Below are positions 23,763-36,700 of a DNA stretch of 64,000 nucleotides, one piece after another. The first letter of the stretch is position 1, and every line of letters starts with the position of its first letter. Position numbers and translations under genes: made by a program. This stretch comes from Phoronis australis (Eukaryota; Phoronida; Phoronidae), in NCBI GenBank assembly GCA_002633005.1, contig NMRA01000034.1:471696-535695 (forward strand), in the 5' to 3' direction. The notes below the pieces were generated by a model. The model had not been told where the DNA came from. It saw only the letters and a program-made list of their open reading frames with translations, and searched no databases.

Positions 23763-26700
23763 TTAAACATAAACGGCATTCCAACTTGGATTCAACCACA
23801 TCTTTTGATCACAATCATTTGTGGTCTCCGCATTTTCTTGCGTTGTTGGTGGTTCGTAGCTTCCAACTTTTCGTGACTTTTTCTTGTACAAAGTGGCAAT
23901 CAATAAAATTAGAAGAAGCAAAAAGAGAAGCGAAACACCGACAGTGATGGCAATTATAAGGGTGTTGTCTGTTTCCGTTACACTGTTATTGTTGTTGTTC
24001 TTTTTGTCGCCATTTTGACTAAGACGATTGCTCGAAATACCATTTATATGAGTATGTGTAACGCTTGTTGCGAGCTCTGGTTTCGGTAGTTTGGTGCGAA
24101 CGCCGAAAACATTAGAAATGTTCCCAATGGTGCCATTACCATCGACTCCTTTCACAGCAAAAAACAGAACAGGTTCTAAGTCAGTCATTAAGAACGAACA
24201 TGTGGCTTCTTGTACCATTGTCGCGCTAACAGGCACAAAGGATTCGTTCATTTCCACAGAAGGCTCCAGCTTCAAAGAAGCTTGGTAATGATCAAGAAGA
24301 CTTTCGACGGTGCGTCCGGTTCTGATGTCGTAGCCTTTTACTTAAAACCAAAATAACAAATGTTAATTTGGAGCATTAAATTCGCTATAAATACCAAAGT
24401 ACCAAATGGACGAATGAGTATGCAGAACACAACACTGACGGTTTNCCCCCCCCCCCCATACACACACACTTATGTCAGTGCTGCGCCGCCCATGAGTACT
24501 TTTGTATCCTCGTTTTCGCGTCATTGAAGCTCCATATGTTATATGTTGTATTCTTTGCAAGATTTTTGGTGAGAAGTGCCAGATTAGAGATCACGGCAGG
24601 TACAAAGTGGGAAGCGGCTGTGGCGGAGGCAGACAGCAGACTGCGACAAGGACTAGGTTTCGTACCAACTAAGAGGCGGAAGTCGACATAAGGGAAGGAG
24701 ATATGGTGCTTCAGGAGAGACGCATTGCTGAGGAAGGGAAGAGAGGTGTCACTAAGGTGGGCTTAAAGAAGCAGGGCGAATGGACGACGAGGATAGCTGT
24801 TTGAGAAAAAAGATCACTCCAAAAGATCTGTTGTCATCAGAAAGTTAGAGACTCAACTTTGTGCACGATCAATTTCCCATGCCGAGGAATTTGAGTCTGT
24901 GGGAGAAAGCTGAAGACGACAGATGTGATAGCTGCGGGGAGCCAGGAACTTTGCAGCACACACTATCAAGTTGCAAAGCAGCACTAGTACAGGGAAAGTA
25001 CACCTGGCGGCATAACCAAGTGCTAAAAGTCCTGTCACATATCCTGGACATTGAAAGGAGAGCAGAGAAAAGGAGCAGAAGTTGAAGAGGGAATCAACAC
25101 CAGGGTTTATTACACAAGCCCATCAACTGGGAGATGACGGTAGACCTGGAAAGTCGAACAGTTCCCAATACATATAGCGGTGACAGCGGTGAGGCCTGAT
25201 GTAGTTTTATGGTCGGACAGCCTTAGGGAAGTGGCCACAGTAGAGCTAACAGTGCCATGGGAAACAAGATTCAATGAAGCTAACGAGGGCAAGACATTGA
25301 AGTATCAAGGTCTGATACATGGCTGCACAGACAATGGGTGGAAGTGTCACAGCATCCCGGTGGAGATTAATTGTAGAGGATGAACCACCAACAGCTTATG
25401 GGGAATTTGAAAGAATTTGGAGATCACAAACATATCACGGAAAGAGTTGTTTAAGACCTGTTCAGTAGCAGCAGAAGCAGCTGCAGAGAAGTAACACTGG
25501 CAACATGACCGTCGTAAGACCTGAGGTACGGATCCACCATAGGGGGCCCGCGTATTGGAGGTCGTACTGGATCAGGGCCGAAACGACCAACGACGATTCC
25601 TAACCAGCTGAAGACGAAAGAGAGTCAGCAGCAACGACACCGCTGTTCACAAGTACGTTTACAAGATTTTCTTGGCTACATTACTCTATTCGTACTTCCA
25701 ATGTCAATGACGTACTACTGCCGTGACGTGGGCTGCAACCTCGAAGGGAGAAAGTTGGAAAAGCTTGGCAAATATCCAACATCAATCAACATGAGCGATT
25801 GTTTAAATCATGTTGGTAGAGTTACTTATGAACCGGAGAGAACCCCCTTTCTTGAAGATACCTTTTCAATTATGGAATTTTAAACAGTTGAAATCGGGAA
25901 TATTTCAATCGCCATACTCCTCCATGGTTTGATGTGCCTCATATTCCAAAACGAGGTCAGTGATTTTACCTCCGATACAAAGGAGAGTTCCATCACTGTC
26001 AGTGTAATACGGGAAGATCACATTACAGTAACACAACAAAAGTATCTTTGCATTCAAAAACGTGTACGTGTGCCGGTGTTCATCAAACTATAAAGCTGAA
26101 AGTAGTGCTTCTTTTCTGAAAGCGACTAATGAGTAGTGTATTTTACAACAAAAATATATGGAGATGAAGTACGCAGACGATGAGGGTGTAAACAACCTCA
26201 TTACATCTATGAAAAGCCCTACAATCGTGCTCGACAATGAGAACACTTTCTCTCAAAGTAAGAAACAAAAGATTTGGTATACAAGGGGTAGCTGAATTAC
26301 GCTGNGGTGGAAGTGTCACAGCATCCCGGTGGAGATTAATTGTAGAGGATGAACCACCAACAGCTTATGGGGAATTTGAAATAATTTGGAGATCACAAAC
26401 ATATCACGGAAAGAGTTGTTTAAGACCTGTTCAGTAGCAGCATAAGCAGCTGCAGAGAAGTAACACCTGGCAACATGACCGTCGTAAGACCTGAGGTACG
26501 GATCCACCATAGGGGGCCCGCGTATTGGAGGTCGTACTGGATCAGGGCCGAAACGACCAACGACGATTCCTAACCAGCTGAAGACGAGCGAGAGTCAGCA
26601 GCAACGACACCGCTGTTCACAAGTACGTTTACAAGACTTTCTTGGCTACATTACTCTATTCGTACTTCCAATGTCAATGACGTACTACTGCCGTGACGTG

Positions 26701-29700
26701 GGCTGCAACCTCGAAGGGAGAAAGTTGGAAAAGCTTGGCAAATATCCAACATCAATCAACATGAGCGATTGTTTAAATCATGTTGGTCGAGTTACTTATG
26801 AACCGGAGAGAACCCCCTTTCTTGAAGATACCTTTTCAATTATGGAATTTTAAACAGTTGAAATCGGGAATATTTCAATCGCCATACTCCTCCATGGTTT
26901 GATGTGCCTCATATTCCAAAACGAGGTGAGTGATTTTACCTCCGATACAAAGGAGAGTTCCATCACTGTCAGTGTAATACGGGAAGATCCCATTACAGTA
27001 ACACAACAAAAGTATCTTTGCATTCAGAAACGTGTACGTGTGCTGGTGTTCATCAAACTATAAAGCTGAAAGTAGTGCTTCTTTTCTGAAAGCGACTAAT
27101 GAGTAGTGTATTTTACAACAAAAATATATGGAGATGAAGTACGCAGACGATGAGGGTGTAAACAACCTCGTTACATCTATGAAAAGCCCTACAATCTTGC
27201 TCGACAATGAGAACACTTTCTCTCAAAGTAAGAAACAAAAGATTTGGTATACAAGGGGTAGCTGAATTACGCTGGTCACGTTATTTGAGAGAGCTTTCAC
27301 AGCTCGAATACCGAATGACCGTTTACCTGTTCCTGTAAAGAAGTCTTCCCCAGGCGCTGTCCATTTTAGTGACACCGTAACGCGAGTGACGTTGGGTTGG
27401 ATATCATCAGTTTCCACCATCAGTACCGCGAGATCTCTGATAGTTCCAGGTGGTAGAACATGCGGATCGTGGACGAAAGAATGGAGAGTGAAGGAACCGG
27501 CGAGAGTATTTCTGGTAAAAGGTCGAAGACGCTTATAGATCTGGGGCTTGCTTCCTGAGAAAAAGTGCAATTAGTTGAACTCATTAAGCTGGCTGAAAAA
27601 ACAAAATCAACACATATCCCTGCAAAATTTGTCCTGGGATACACTTTTTTGTCGTAATAACCGTCATGTCACAATTCCCATCCAAGTCAACGAAACGCTT
27701 TTGAAATGAAAGAGCTGGCTGTGGATTGGACAGTTCTGACATTTTGTTCTAGAACTTTGGGGTAATCTAGTAAGGATTGGTTTTGTATTTGATTTGTTGA
27801 AGTGGTGCTGTTAATCGCAATTTAGTTTTTTCATAAACAGGAATAAAAAATAGGATATCACGAGCCATAGGTCAAGTGTGATATACCGCCTCGGTGATAC
27901 TGGCCAATTAGAGTAATTTAATATACACCTCTGTGCACTTCTATCGCATCGCTGTATAACCGTCCCTGGGTTGCAACATGCGCGTGGCCGCCGTTAGATG
28001 CTTCAATATTCACAGTGTACCGTCCGTTTCCGGAATGTTGGACGAATATCGCCGAATATATTCCATCGTTTGCTGTTGTGTCAGCACCTGTAAAGTCCAT
28101 CAGCCGTTAATCTCAAATTAGAACGTCTAAGCCGTTTGCTAAAGCAAATAACTTGAGAGGCTGTTTCGTAGACAACCTTACTACTGCACGTGTCTCCACG
28201 AAAAACATAATATAATTTCAATATCACAAGTCATATACATACATGTATCGCTGGCGTCAGTCTGCTGTTCATCTCCTCTTTCATTTTAAGCATCATTAAG
28301 AAAACTGAACAAATTCCTCAATCGTAAAACGGTGAGACAAAAATGAACTTGCCCAAGCCATCGTCGCGTAAAAGTACTTCGATAGGGTCTCCTTTTGGTC
28401 TGTCAACTCGCGCAGTTACCTGGAGAGCCCGTACCGGCGCTCGTCCTCTTGTACACTCGGCATAAATCGGAACTTCAGATGGAAAAGTGATACTGACAGC
28501 ACTCAGCCATGACGAGCACGAGACTGCATCGTGACTGGTTTTGATAACTGCGGACTTGACATCTATTGTAAGGACATCTATCATCATGGGGTCGACTTCA
28601 TGGCCGCGTTCTATAAAGTACGTCCACTCGCCTGGCTGTGAAGAAGAATTATTACTTTATTCGTTCAATTCAGTTTTACTCTGTGCTCTGGTAGTCCTGA
28701 AGTCATGGCAATAATTGAAGTCCGGGTGTGACTATGTCATTAACGTTGACCAATACAAGACATAGCAATTGTTGGTGAAAATATTTGTCAGTCATTGTGT
28801 AATGTTTTACAGAAGAGACAAAGCAAATGATCTAGGATTTCGAAGTCGGTTTCCAGCAGCCCAAACGTTATTTGGTGCAGGTGACACGATGGCTAACCAT
28901 GGCCTAAAGTAAACTTTAAAAGTGAGAATTAACGTGGTTGAGAACAACTTACCACGACTTGATCAAAATGAAATTGCGCCGTATTAAACTTCGAGTCATA
29001 CCAGAAGTTACTGGAATTGGCGTCATACTTTTCAAGGTTTGGACTCTGTAGCCATACCTGTAAGAAAGGGTCATGTAATGGATTCTAAAATGTTCTTTAT
29101 GCTACCCTGTGTCAAAAATCTCGTTGTGTAACCCCTAAGGAGACCAACGTTTATTATTCGGAATGTGTGTATTTAGTCAAGATATATAATACACGGAGTC
29201 ACCTTTACGAGCTTTGGCAAATGGAATATTTCTAAGGGAAGACTTACATTGTAGACACTTCGCTGTGAGAAATAAAAAATGAATCTCGGCATTTCTCCGA
29301 GATGCTCGTCAATGAGGACAGACCCATTGTAAACTTTTTGATTGTCGTCCAGTTCAATGACTTCATGCTTAATCTGAAAACCAGAACAAATACAGAAACA
29401 ACTTTTTAACTTTTCATTTTAAATATTTTAGATATAAGTAGAATAGCTAGGAAAACAGACAAACCTAATCGAAGAGCGTCTATGTGATCATAGAACAAGC
29501 AACGTGCAACGGACAAGAAAAGAAATTATCAACACTAGCAGTAGATTAGTACCATAGTAGGGACTGGCCGGTTCCAATCGTTTTATGACTCATGGTTGGT
29601 AGTAGAAATGACGTCAAGTAACTTCGCAACGAAACTTGGCCCTTCCAACAAGAAGACATGTTGGTACTCTATTTACGTTATTGTAATTCAGTCCTTTTTA

Positions 29701-32700
29701 CGTTGAATTCCACTTTGATGTCCGCTGGGTAACGGTTACACATTTACAGTCTCACTGCCGCAGATAATGCGCTATCGTTAGCTCGTAGTAAATATGCAGC
29801 GCTGAAGCAACATCTGTTAAGCTTGTCAAATCACCTGACTTTCCAAATATGGAAGTCATACATTACAGTCAAGTTCCTAACTGCATTTTCCGCTTGCGCG
29901 TAGGATGCTGGGACGAGGCTACACTGACAGCTTACGACAGTGGAAAGAGCAGTAATGCCGGTTAAAGTAGCTGGTGCAGCGTCATAAAGTCATAACATTA
30001 CAAGAGAGTTACTCACGGTTATTTCATCGTTACCTAGACGTCTGGACAGTTCTGAGAATATCGTACTCAATACATTAATTGTTTCGTAACTGTTTTCAGA
30101 ATGGAAGAAAAATCGACCACCTACAAAAGAAAAGAATGTCGTTGTATGCTAGTTAGAGGGGAAGGAGTCAAGTCTCTTTGTCAGCATTACAGCATACCTG
30201 TTTTGTATTGGTTGGTGGAAGCTTGCTTTAACAACTGAGTTATCCGTTAACGAAAACTCTACTGGAGATTAAAAATTCAACGGGTGATATCAGTGTTATT
30301 ATCTGTTTCTTCGTTTTACTCCATCGTCGTTTTCGTCATTACCGTACTCATATTGTCATTAGGTAAAAACAGCTTAGCGTATACCTGATCGTTTAGACAG
30401 GTCTTCCATCTTTTCTTCAGCTGTTTTGCCGAAACCGATCGTATCAAAAACAATGCCACTTCTTACTAGGTCGTCTACGAACACAGGGTTGCTCAGTTGC
30501 TCAAAAACACCTCTGCGTTCTCCAGTTAAAAGTTCTCGACCGTCAGTGATGAGAACAACTCGCGATTTCTCCAGTGACCTTCCACTATCTTGCAAAACCT
30601 GTGTATGAGATAAGTTTCGTTACGTGTGTGTGCGTGTGTGTGCACGCAAGCACACAAACACACACACATATGCATGCATGCATACATACGTACATCATAC
30701 GTACATACATACATACATACATACATACATACATACATACATACATACATACATACATACATACGTACATCATACGTACATACATACCTACCATACACAT
30801 ACATGAACATACACGCACCCACCACGCGGCGGTAAGTGGATAAGTGGAGATGGTGGATGGAGCAAGGGACGCCCGGAGGAGCAAAGTCAGAACGTAAGGA
30901 GGTGCTGTGGAACTGTGGTCGATGTTGGAGAGAGCCATGGAGCCATGGAAAAGGCATCCTGGAAAAGAAAGCGAGACAATTTATCGGTAATGAAATTAGT
31001 TTTGCCGGGAATGTGTTTGGCCTTGAAATGGATATTATGGTGTAGGGTAGAGAGGACCAGGCGTCGGACGAGGCGCATAATGTTAGGGTCCTTAGAGGAA
31101 GTCTTATTGATGATATGCACCACGGAATGGTTGTCGCACATGAACGATGGCTGGCAAGTTTAGGTCCCCAGATTTCTAAGGCAAGAACGATGGGGAAGAG
31201 CTCCTTGAAGGTGATGGGAAAATGAGAGATGGATGAGGGCCAAGGGCCAGAAAACCAATTAGACCCGCAAACCGCGGCGAATCCCAGGTGGACCGAGGCC
31301 GAGTCAGTATACACTTTGAGTGATTGAGAAGAGGTCCAATGCTCGAAAAGGAACATGGATTTGCCGTTGAAGGAGTGGAGGAATGTAAGCCAAGCGCAAA
31401 TGTCAGCACGGTATTCTTTGGTGAGAGTGACGTGATGATGAGGCTGAGACATGCAAAGCGTGAGATCGATGAGGCGACGGAGGAAGGCTCGACCGGGAAT
31501 GATGACAAGGCAAGCGAAATTGAGAAAACCAATGAGAGACTGAAGGGTCACGTAGTAGGACCGACCTTTTATGCTGGAAGGACTGGAGAGGATGTAGGGC
31601 CTTGTTGAGTTTGTCTTGGGGAAGGGAAGCCGTCATGGATGTGGAGTCTAGATGAATACCGTAGATAGTGATGGAGGTCGTTGGAAGGACGGTCCTTTGG
31701 TGATTGATGGGGACGCCGATTTCTTTACAAAAGGTGAGAAACGTGCGGAGATAAGAAGAACATAAAGGGGAATTAGGGGGGCCGACAAAAAAGAAGTCAT
31801 CAATGTGGTGGGACACCCCTGGGACATTGACTTTATTTTGAAGAATCCATTGGAAGGATGAGCTGATGAGTTCAAATATGTTGCATGACGAAGAAAGACC
31901 AAACGGAAGACAACGATCGAAATAATATTGACCGGCCCAAACAAACCCAAGGAAACGATAGTCAGAAGGGTGTATAGGAACATGACGGAAGGCATCCTGT
32001 ATGTCTGTTTTAGCCATGAGAGAATTGTGGCCGGAGCGGCGCACTAGAAACATGGCGTTTTCAATGGTTTCATAGTGAACATGAGAGAAGGATAAGGGAT
32101 GAGAGTTAACGGAATCGGAATCCCGAGATGGGTATGAAAGGTTATGGATAAGGCGAAATTTACCGGAGTCTTTCTTAGGTATAAGCCCGAGAGGGGAACT
32201 GATGAAATTGTCGAATGGAGGGTACTGGTGGGGTCCGGAGTAGCGGCCACAGTCAACCTCGTGCTGTATTGTGTGTTTGGTCACAGTAGAGTTGAGGACT
32301 GCAGATGGGTGGTTATGAGGAGGTGGGGAGGATAACATGGAGGAAACACCAATACGGAAACCATAAGTGAAACCATGAATAATGCGAACAGTAAGGGCGG
32401 ATGGATAACCGAGGAGATATGGTTCAAGTTTGTTTATTTTTAGGGGTGTTGGAAGGTCGGGTGGCGGTGGAGGTGGTTCGCGGTGTGGGTTGGGGATAGG
32501 ACGAGATAGGGCAAGCAGAGGCGGGGTGGAGGCCATTGCAAGTGATACTGCGGTGGAGGTAGCGACAGTGCTGTTGTGGGCAGAATGCGGAGTTAAACCG
32601 CCGGCAGAGACCGCTGAGGTGTGAGGCAGCTGAACGTGGTTGGAGAAATTAGGTACGAAAGGACTGAGTGCGTGGGTAGATAGTACGGATGGAATTGGGG

Positions 32701-33677
32701 TAGTTAGAGGGAGATGAAATTTTGTGAGATTGGAGGATAACCTGATTCCAGATTTCCATATTGGTGGTTTCCCAAGGAACAGGGGTAGCTGAGCGCAATA
32801 GCGGAGTTGCAACCGAATCGATTTAACGATTGCGCATGTCCGGAAATTAGGGTGCGCAAAGGCTACTGNTGACTTTCCAAATATGGAAGTCATACATTAC
32901 AGTCAAGTTCCTAACTGCATTTTCCGCTTGCGCGTAGGATGCTGGAACGAGACTACACTGACAGCTTACGACAGTGGAAAGAGCAGTAATGCCGGTTAAA
33001 GTAGCTGGTGCAGCGTTATAAAGTCATAACATTACAAGAGAGTTACTCACGGTTATTTCATCGTTACCTAGACGTCTGGACAGTTCTGAGAATATGGTAC
33101 TCAATACATTAGTTGTTTCGTAACTGTTTTCAGAATGGAAGAAAAATCGACCACCTACAAAAGAAAAGAATGTCGTTGTATGCTAGTTAGAAGGGATGGA
33201 GTCAAGTCTCTTAGTCAGCATTACAGCGTACCTGTTTTGTATTGGTTGGTGGAAGCTTGCTTTAACAACTGAGTTATCCGTTAACGAAAACTCTACTGGA
33301 GATTAAAAATTCAACGTGTGATATCAGTGTTATTATCTGTTTCTTCGTTCTACTCCATCGTCGTTTTCGTAATTTCCGTACTCATATTGTCATTAGGTAA
33401 AAACAGCTTAGCGTATACCTGATCGTTTAGACAGGTCTTCCATCTTTTCTTCAGCAGTTTTGCCGAAACCGATCGTATCAAAAACAATGCCACTTCTTAC
33501 GAGGTCGTCTACGAACACAGGGTTGCTCAGTTGCTCAAAAACACCTCTGCGTTCTTCAGTTAGAAGTTCTCGACCGTCAGTGATGAGAACAACTCGCGAT
33601 TTCTCCAGTGACCTTCCACTATCTTGCAAAACCTGTGTATGAGATAAGTTTCGTTTCGTGTGTGTGCGTGTGTGTGT

Positions 33678-33720
<43 letters not shown>

Positions 33721-36700
33721 TATGCATGCATGCATACATACATACATACATACATACATACATACATACATACATACATACATACATACATACATACATA
33801 CATACATACATCATACGTACATACATACCTACCACACACATACATGAACATACACGCACCCACCCGCCCACCCGACCCACCCTTTCACGAACACACTACG
33901 TGTATGGTGAGATAACGGCCATTCCTTCAAAACGCGTAGTGTTGAAAACATGTTGGAAAATGTTGAGCTTGCTGCGAACAAGAAGATCAAATAAAATCTT
34001 TTGATCGTACTTTAATCCACGGAGTAACAGTAACTGTCCAGAAACAGTAAAACACATAAATTCAATACCGATATATTGATTCCGGATCTCCGTACATACG
34101 TATATTGGGGCCGCGTTACGCATGACGTGGTTCACTTACGTACCTGCACTGCTTCACCTAAGGCCAATCCAATACTTGTAGCTCCACCAACGTCGTCTCC
34201 TGATGGCAAGTTTTTCACAAGTTTCTCTCGGTCATCGTTGGTCTCAATTATCGTCAGATTCACCCTTGTAACCACCTGCCCACTGAAGACAATCAATGCT
34301 ACTTCAGCGCCTTGCGGTAGCTCGTTACGAAACATGTTGTTGAGAGACTGGCCCATTGTAAATATGCGATTTCTCTGGGGAAAGAGACCAGGAACCAAGT
34401 TTTTGAAGTGTTGATGATGCGGTCATAACTAAGACTCTGGTATCTTTATTTTATATTAGCCAATCATTCGCTGACGTGGTTGGTGTAAATTACGACCACG
34501 TTTGCTCCAGGTGGCAATGTTTTGCTAACAAAATTGCAGCATCGCCTTCACAAAATCCATACCTACCATTGTATTATTAGTTACAACCGGCATTATGACG
34601 TTTGATTAAACGGATTGATTTCCAGTTTGGGAGCGTTCATATATTGTGTCATCCAAAAATACCCCTTTTAGCCCCNNNNNNNNNNNNNNNNNNNNNNNNN
34701 NNNNNNNNNNNNNNNNNNNNNNNNNNNNNNNNNNNNNNNNNNNNNNNNNNNNNNNNNNCGTGGTTAGGCAGTGATGGAGTGAGTCTGTCCTCTTGTCTGC
34801 GTACATGTTTGTAAGGTAAGCCAAGTGAAATATGATCAAATCTTGGAAGCGTGAAACAGCCGGTCCCGGTTTTGTAACAATTCAATTCCGCTAGAAGGTG
34901 AACTAGTTTCCCAACGATATGTACTGTGACGAATACATTTTAATAAACCACACGATGGCGCCAATGTGAGCCTAACTCTCATCCCCCAGTCATAAATCGT
35001 CTTCTCCCTCCCATCTCGAGTGAAATGACGTAATATGTGAACGCTCCCTTTCCCACATTTGGCGATGTTTTTTTTTGGTTGGTCTTCAAAATAAAAGAGT
35101 GGTTTCAACAATTCTGATTTAAATTTTTACGGTGAGGGATCGTAATACAAATACAAGATAGTGTTCCTCTGGGTTTTTGGTTTTCACATTTATGAATTTA
35201 ACCACTCAGTAAAACTGCTGATACGTCAAGATAAAACTATCACCATAAACTTGGTAAAATATGATAATCAACACTCACTCTTAACATTGATCCAGAGATG
35301 TCAATTACAAAAACAACACGTGGTGCTTTTTGCCTGTACGCCATGCGAAAATGTGGTGAAATGGATCTAACATCCCCTGCGTCATTTGAACTGTTGGAAA
35401 TGTCGGAGTGTTGTTTTATTACATCCCACGACCCTCTGTAATTACATAAAATATTTTGCTTGCTTGGAGCTTCGACATTATGCAAATGAAGATGGTCACT
35501 TGAATTCCGTTCACAAAACGATGATATGGACTTTGAAAACCACGCCCCCATGATAGAGGATTTTGCATTCGTCTGCTCTCGGTATGGATGAAAGCTGCAG
35601 TCGTTCGCTAGCCCACCGACTGAACAGTAGTCGCATGCTTTCGCGCCGTTGCACGCGCCTTGTATGTTTTTCGAACATATGCTTGGTCTGGTTTGTGAAT
35701 CGCTGTCAATGTAGAATGTTGGATATAACTTATTTCCTTCAAATCCTGCCTCTTCGAAAACTCCATAGCGATATTTAGCAAACTGGTGGACAAACAAGCG
35801 CCCTGAAACGAGTATAATTATGCCATTTATGCAATAGTACCAAAAAAAAAAACAGAAACAAAAGATTCCATTGTCTCCAGAGGGAAAAATATTTCCAAAT
35901 GAACAAGAGGAAATAAAAGAGGGAAAAATATTTCCAGATGAACAAGAGGAAATAAATGAAGTTTGTGCACTTCCATGATTATTCAAGTCTTCGTTACAAT
36001 AGGCCTACACCGTAAATCTGCTGCGTGTAAACTCACGTTGAATTTACTGTTACCGAATAATTTGTTCACTGCAAAATCGTATTTTTTACCTTGAGAATTA
36101 TCTGCAAGGACACAGTCACTAACAGTGAGTCGACATTTTAGTTTGTCTTAACTGAAATTCAATCTGAAGGTTGAACCTACCGGGGTCTACGCTCTCCTGG
36201 CCTCCCTTTTTGTTAATAATGTCTTCATAATTAAAGTGAATGGATTTTCCGCTTTCGCCGCATCGACCATGTTGCTTCACGTAGGAAAAGTCGGTAAAGT
36301 TGGCACATACCATCTCAACAGTGACATCAGCATGTTCGGCCTCACCAATTTCGATGACGTCATCGTAATTGTTCGTCTGCCATGTTTCAGGAATGATAAT
36401 TGTTATGTTTCTCAGGTACACCCCATATCTGGTTGCATTGTAGAGGAAAGAAGACCCTTTCACAAGCATCGACTGCAAAAGATATGTGATCAAAACACGA
36501 ATGTAAAAATTGCCATTGAATCAGTTTTGAGATTATTGTTAGATAGGAGAGACTTAGAGAAGCTGTTAGATTTGACTAGAGCTATAAAATAAATTCCGTT
36601 GTGATTTTGTGATTTTGTGATTTTTTACTAATCAGCTATTCTCGCCGTTGTATGGCGGACGTACCCTGAAATCAGGACCGCTCACTTTACCACTTGAATA

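Larger units (their letters stand above)
29836..33864. repeat. Contig-overlap duplication around N at 32869, one side carrying a DIRS-like element
   Basis: 29836-30823 and 32870-33864 are near-identical, including CLCA exons 5-6 and a (TACA)n microsatellite. The first copy departs from the second at 30824, right after the microsatellite, and runs through a retroelement to the N. The second continues into CLCA intron 4. Confidence 0.85.

Noticed and set aside
30526-30843. Long frames rich in TyrIleHisThr or MetTyrValCys
   Set aside because: They are translations of the TACA/TGTA microsatellite.
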